From Lysinibacillus sp. (GTDB lineage Bacteria > Bacillota > Bacilli > Bacillales_A > Planococcaceae), in the NCBI GenBank assembly GCA_031181585.1, contig JAPSKP010000001.1:152597-216596 (forward strand): DNA of 64,000 nt, read 5' to 3'. The notes beneath the pieces are model-generated. The model was not told the origin of the DNA, did not search any database, and saw only the letters and a program-made list of their open reading frames with translations. Both the position numbers and the translations under genes were made by a program. Below, one piece after another: positions 62,888 to 64,000 of this stretch (the first letter of the stretch is position 1; the number at the start of each line of letters is the position of its first letter).

Positions 62888-63643
62888 TTATCCCTGTGCG
62901 TAATGGACAATGCATGCTGTTAAAAATTGAGTCGCACCAGGAGCTACTCGTGAATCATAATATTCAATAAATCGCTGATCTTCCATATACATTTGAGCAA
63001 GGCCAACATGTGCTTCTTTTGTATATTTCGGCCAATAAAAACTAAGCCATTGCTTATGATGTTCTGCTACTTCTAATGCCAATTCGGACGCAGGATTACC
63101 TTCCTTCATAGCTTCTTGTAAAGATGCTAGTAATGTTCCTTCAATTGCCTGCATAGTTTGATACTGTTCCTCAGTCATATTTCGGACCATACTGTAAGTA
63201 CCCAATACCGAATCTTCCCCATATTTATTCCTTATTTCTTCCCCATAGTAGCGTTCATTCTCATTAATTATTTGTTGTTTGAAGCCTTCAAATTTTTCTT
63301 CATTCGTCATAGTTATCCCGTCCTCAATTGATTCGATTGTCTTCGTCACGGTTTCAAGCAGTCCATTGATATATTGCTTTTTTAATAATAAAGCATCCTG
63401 ATGCTGCCTCAAACTTTTCAATTGTTCAAATCCTTCTGCATTTAAAATATCCTTAATCTGATCTAACGGCATATCCAATTCCCGGTAAAATAAGATTTGC
63501 TGTAATCGGTCGATGTGCTGCTGATGATAAATCCTATATCCCGTGTCCCTTCTTTTTTCTGGAATAAGCAATCCAATTTCATCATAATAACGTAAAGTCC
63601 GTGTAGTTATACCTGATAATTTCGCAAGTTCATGTATATACAT
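62888..63643 (-). CDS. MerR-family regulator with TipAS antibiotic-recognition domain
   Basis: 251 residues. N-terminal MerR winged HTH (about 1-70: YIHELAKLSGITTRTLRYYDEIGLLIPEKR), coiled-coil linker (about 75-115), and a TipAS-like globular C-domain (about 120-251). Members (Mta, TipA) sense bulky drugs and switch on efflux. No transporter gene is adjacent in this window. AGGTGAGAAG precedes the ATG. Has its own operator. Confidence 0.93.
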   Translation of the reverse strand: MYIHELAKLSGITTRTLRYYDEIGLLIPEKRRDTGYRIYHQQHIDRLQQILFYRELDMPLDQIKDILNAEGFEQLKSLRQHQDALLLKKQYINGLLETVTKTIESIEDGITMTNEEKFEGFKQQIINENERYYGEEIRNKYGEDSVLGTYSMVRNMTEEQYQTMQAIEGTLLASLQEAMKEGNPASELALEVAEHHKQWLSFYWPKYTKEAHVGLAQMYMEDQRFIEYYDSRVAPGATQFLTACIVHYAQG

Positions 63644-63663
63644 TACTTCTCACCTCTTCGTTA

Positions 63664-63694
63664 AATATAATCGTTTACGTAACGTAAAGGTCAA
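63664..63694 (-). promoter_or_regulatory. MerR-type promoter and operator of the TipAS regulator gene
   Basis: Minus strand TTGACC (63689-63694), 19-base spacer, TATATT (63664-63669). The spacer holds a perfect dyad TTTACGTaACGTAAA (63674-63688). A 19-base spacer with a central dyad is the MerR hallmark, so autoregulation is likely. Confidence 0.92.
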
Positions 63695-63712
63695 GGAATT
63701 ATCCTTTTTATA

Positions 63713-63757
63713 CAAATAAAAAAGTCCGAAACGATTACATGATCGTTTCGGACTTTT
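63713..63757 (-). terminator. Terminator of the tRNA operon
   Basis: AAAAGTCCGAAACGAT / ATCGTTTCGGACTTTT hairpin with a six-base loop, six T on the minus strand. Confidence 0.92.
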
Positions 63758-63759
63758 GA

Positions 63760-63831
63760 TGACCCGTACGGGATTCGAACCCGTGTTACCGCCGTGAAAG
63801 GGCGGTGTCTTAACCACTTGACCAACGGGCC
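63760..63831 (-). tRNA. tRNA-Glu (TTC)
   Basis: 72 bases, anticodon loop CTTTCAC with anticodon TTC. Acceptor stem pairs (GGCCCGT / ACGGGTC). CCA is not encoded. Third tRNA in reading order Asn-Ser-Glu. Confidence 0.97.
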
Positions 63832-63833
63832 AA

Positions 63834-63924
63834 TGGCGGAGAAGGAGGGATTTGAACCCTCGCGCCGCTTACGCGACCTACACCCTTAGCAGGGGCGCCT
63901 CTTCAGCCTCTTGAGTACTTCCCC
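63834..63924 (-). tRNA. tRNA-Ser (GCT)
   Basis: 91 bases including encoded CCA (63834-63836). Long variable arm, anticodon GCT in the loop CTGCTAA. Acceptor GGGGAAG / CTTCTCC. Confidence 0.97.
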
Positions 63925-63930
63925 AAAAAA

Positions 63931-64000
63931 TGGCTCCGAAGGTAGGACTCGAACCTACGACCAACCGGTTAACAGCCGGTTGCTCTACCACTGAGCTACT
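63931..64000 (-). tRNA. tRNA-Asn (GTT), 5' end outside the window
   Basis: About 70 of ~75 bases are present, CCA at 63931-63933. Anticodon GTT in CTGTTAA. T-loop and D-stem match Asn. The first five bases are beyond the window. Confidence 0.95.

Noticed and set aside
63760..63831. tRNA-Glu without CCA as a pseudogene
   Set aside because: Many Bacillales tRNA genes lack encoded CCA; the stem and loops are intact.

Overview
The window is a low-G+C Gram-positive chromosome segment. Gene content and gene order (sftA-murC-ytxG-ytxH, ytoP, trmB, pepV, ytgP, ytfP, leuS, yttB-ytqA-ytqB, ytpA-ytoA, metK/pckA, ytmA-ytkD, dps, yidD, men genes) follow the 'yt' region of Bacillus subtilis. The proteins and the insertions look like a Planococcaceae relative (Solibacillus/Lysinibacillus type). 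That placement is inferred from recognised families and synteny; no database was searched. No phage, transposase, CRISPR array or replication origin was seen.

Layout. 0-14 kb: cell envelope and chromosome genes, mostly minus strand (ytxH, ytxG, murC, the DNA translocase sftA, ytpR, ytpQ, a lipoprotein, a DUF84 NTPase, an M42 peptidase, ytzB, the lactonase-like ytnP, trmB, a lipid kinase and ytlQ). 14-21 kb: dat/pepV, ytzE, rsuA, the MOP flippase ytgP and the flavoprotein ytfP. 21-30 kb is an insertion relative to B. subtilis: an ECF sigma/anti-sigma pair with an apparently autogenous promoter, an SRPBCC protein, a small zinc-ribbon protein, and a six-gene siroheme/sulfite reductase operon (cobA-sirB-yezD-cysJ-cysI-sirC). 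30-36 kb: leuS behind a leucine T-box, yttB, ytqA and mnmM. 36-43 kb is a second insertion: a LysE exporter, a MacB-like ABC transporter, a second ECF sigma/DUF4179 anti-sigma pair preceded by an unusual 21-bp periodic array, and an AGCS amino-acid:cation symporter. 43-51 kb: ytpA (apparently lacking catalytic residues), ytoA, metK under a SAM-I riboswitch, pckA with a CcpN-like box, ytmA, ytkD, dps and yidD. 51-53 kb: a zinc-binding lipoprotein behind a Zur-like box, and a transglutaminase-like protein. 53-62 kb: menaquinone genes menF-menD-menH-menB, a PAS-GGDEF diguanylate cyclase placed between menB and menE, and divergent menA. 62-64 kb: yteA, a MerR/TipAS regulator with a typical 19-bp-spacer promoter, and the end of a tRNA operon (Asn, Ser, Glu, read on the minus strand).

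How the genes work together. cobA, sirB and sirC make siroheme for CysI; CysJ supplies its electrons. menF/D/H/B/E/A cover menaquinone synthesis except menC, which is not in this window. metK and pckA are divergent, with separate controls. Each ECF sigma factor overlaps its membrane anti-sigma gene and has an ECF-type promoter just upstream. Many track-style starts were too long; starts here were reset using Shine-Dalgarno sites and overlaps, and several are GTG or TTG.

Most unusual items: the in-phase 21-bp array at 41033-41172, the nucleophile-less YtpA homologue, the diguanylate cyclase inside the men cluster, and several unexplained palindromes.
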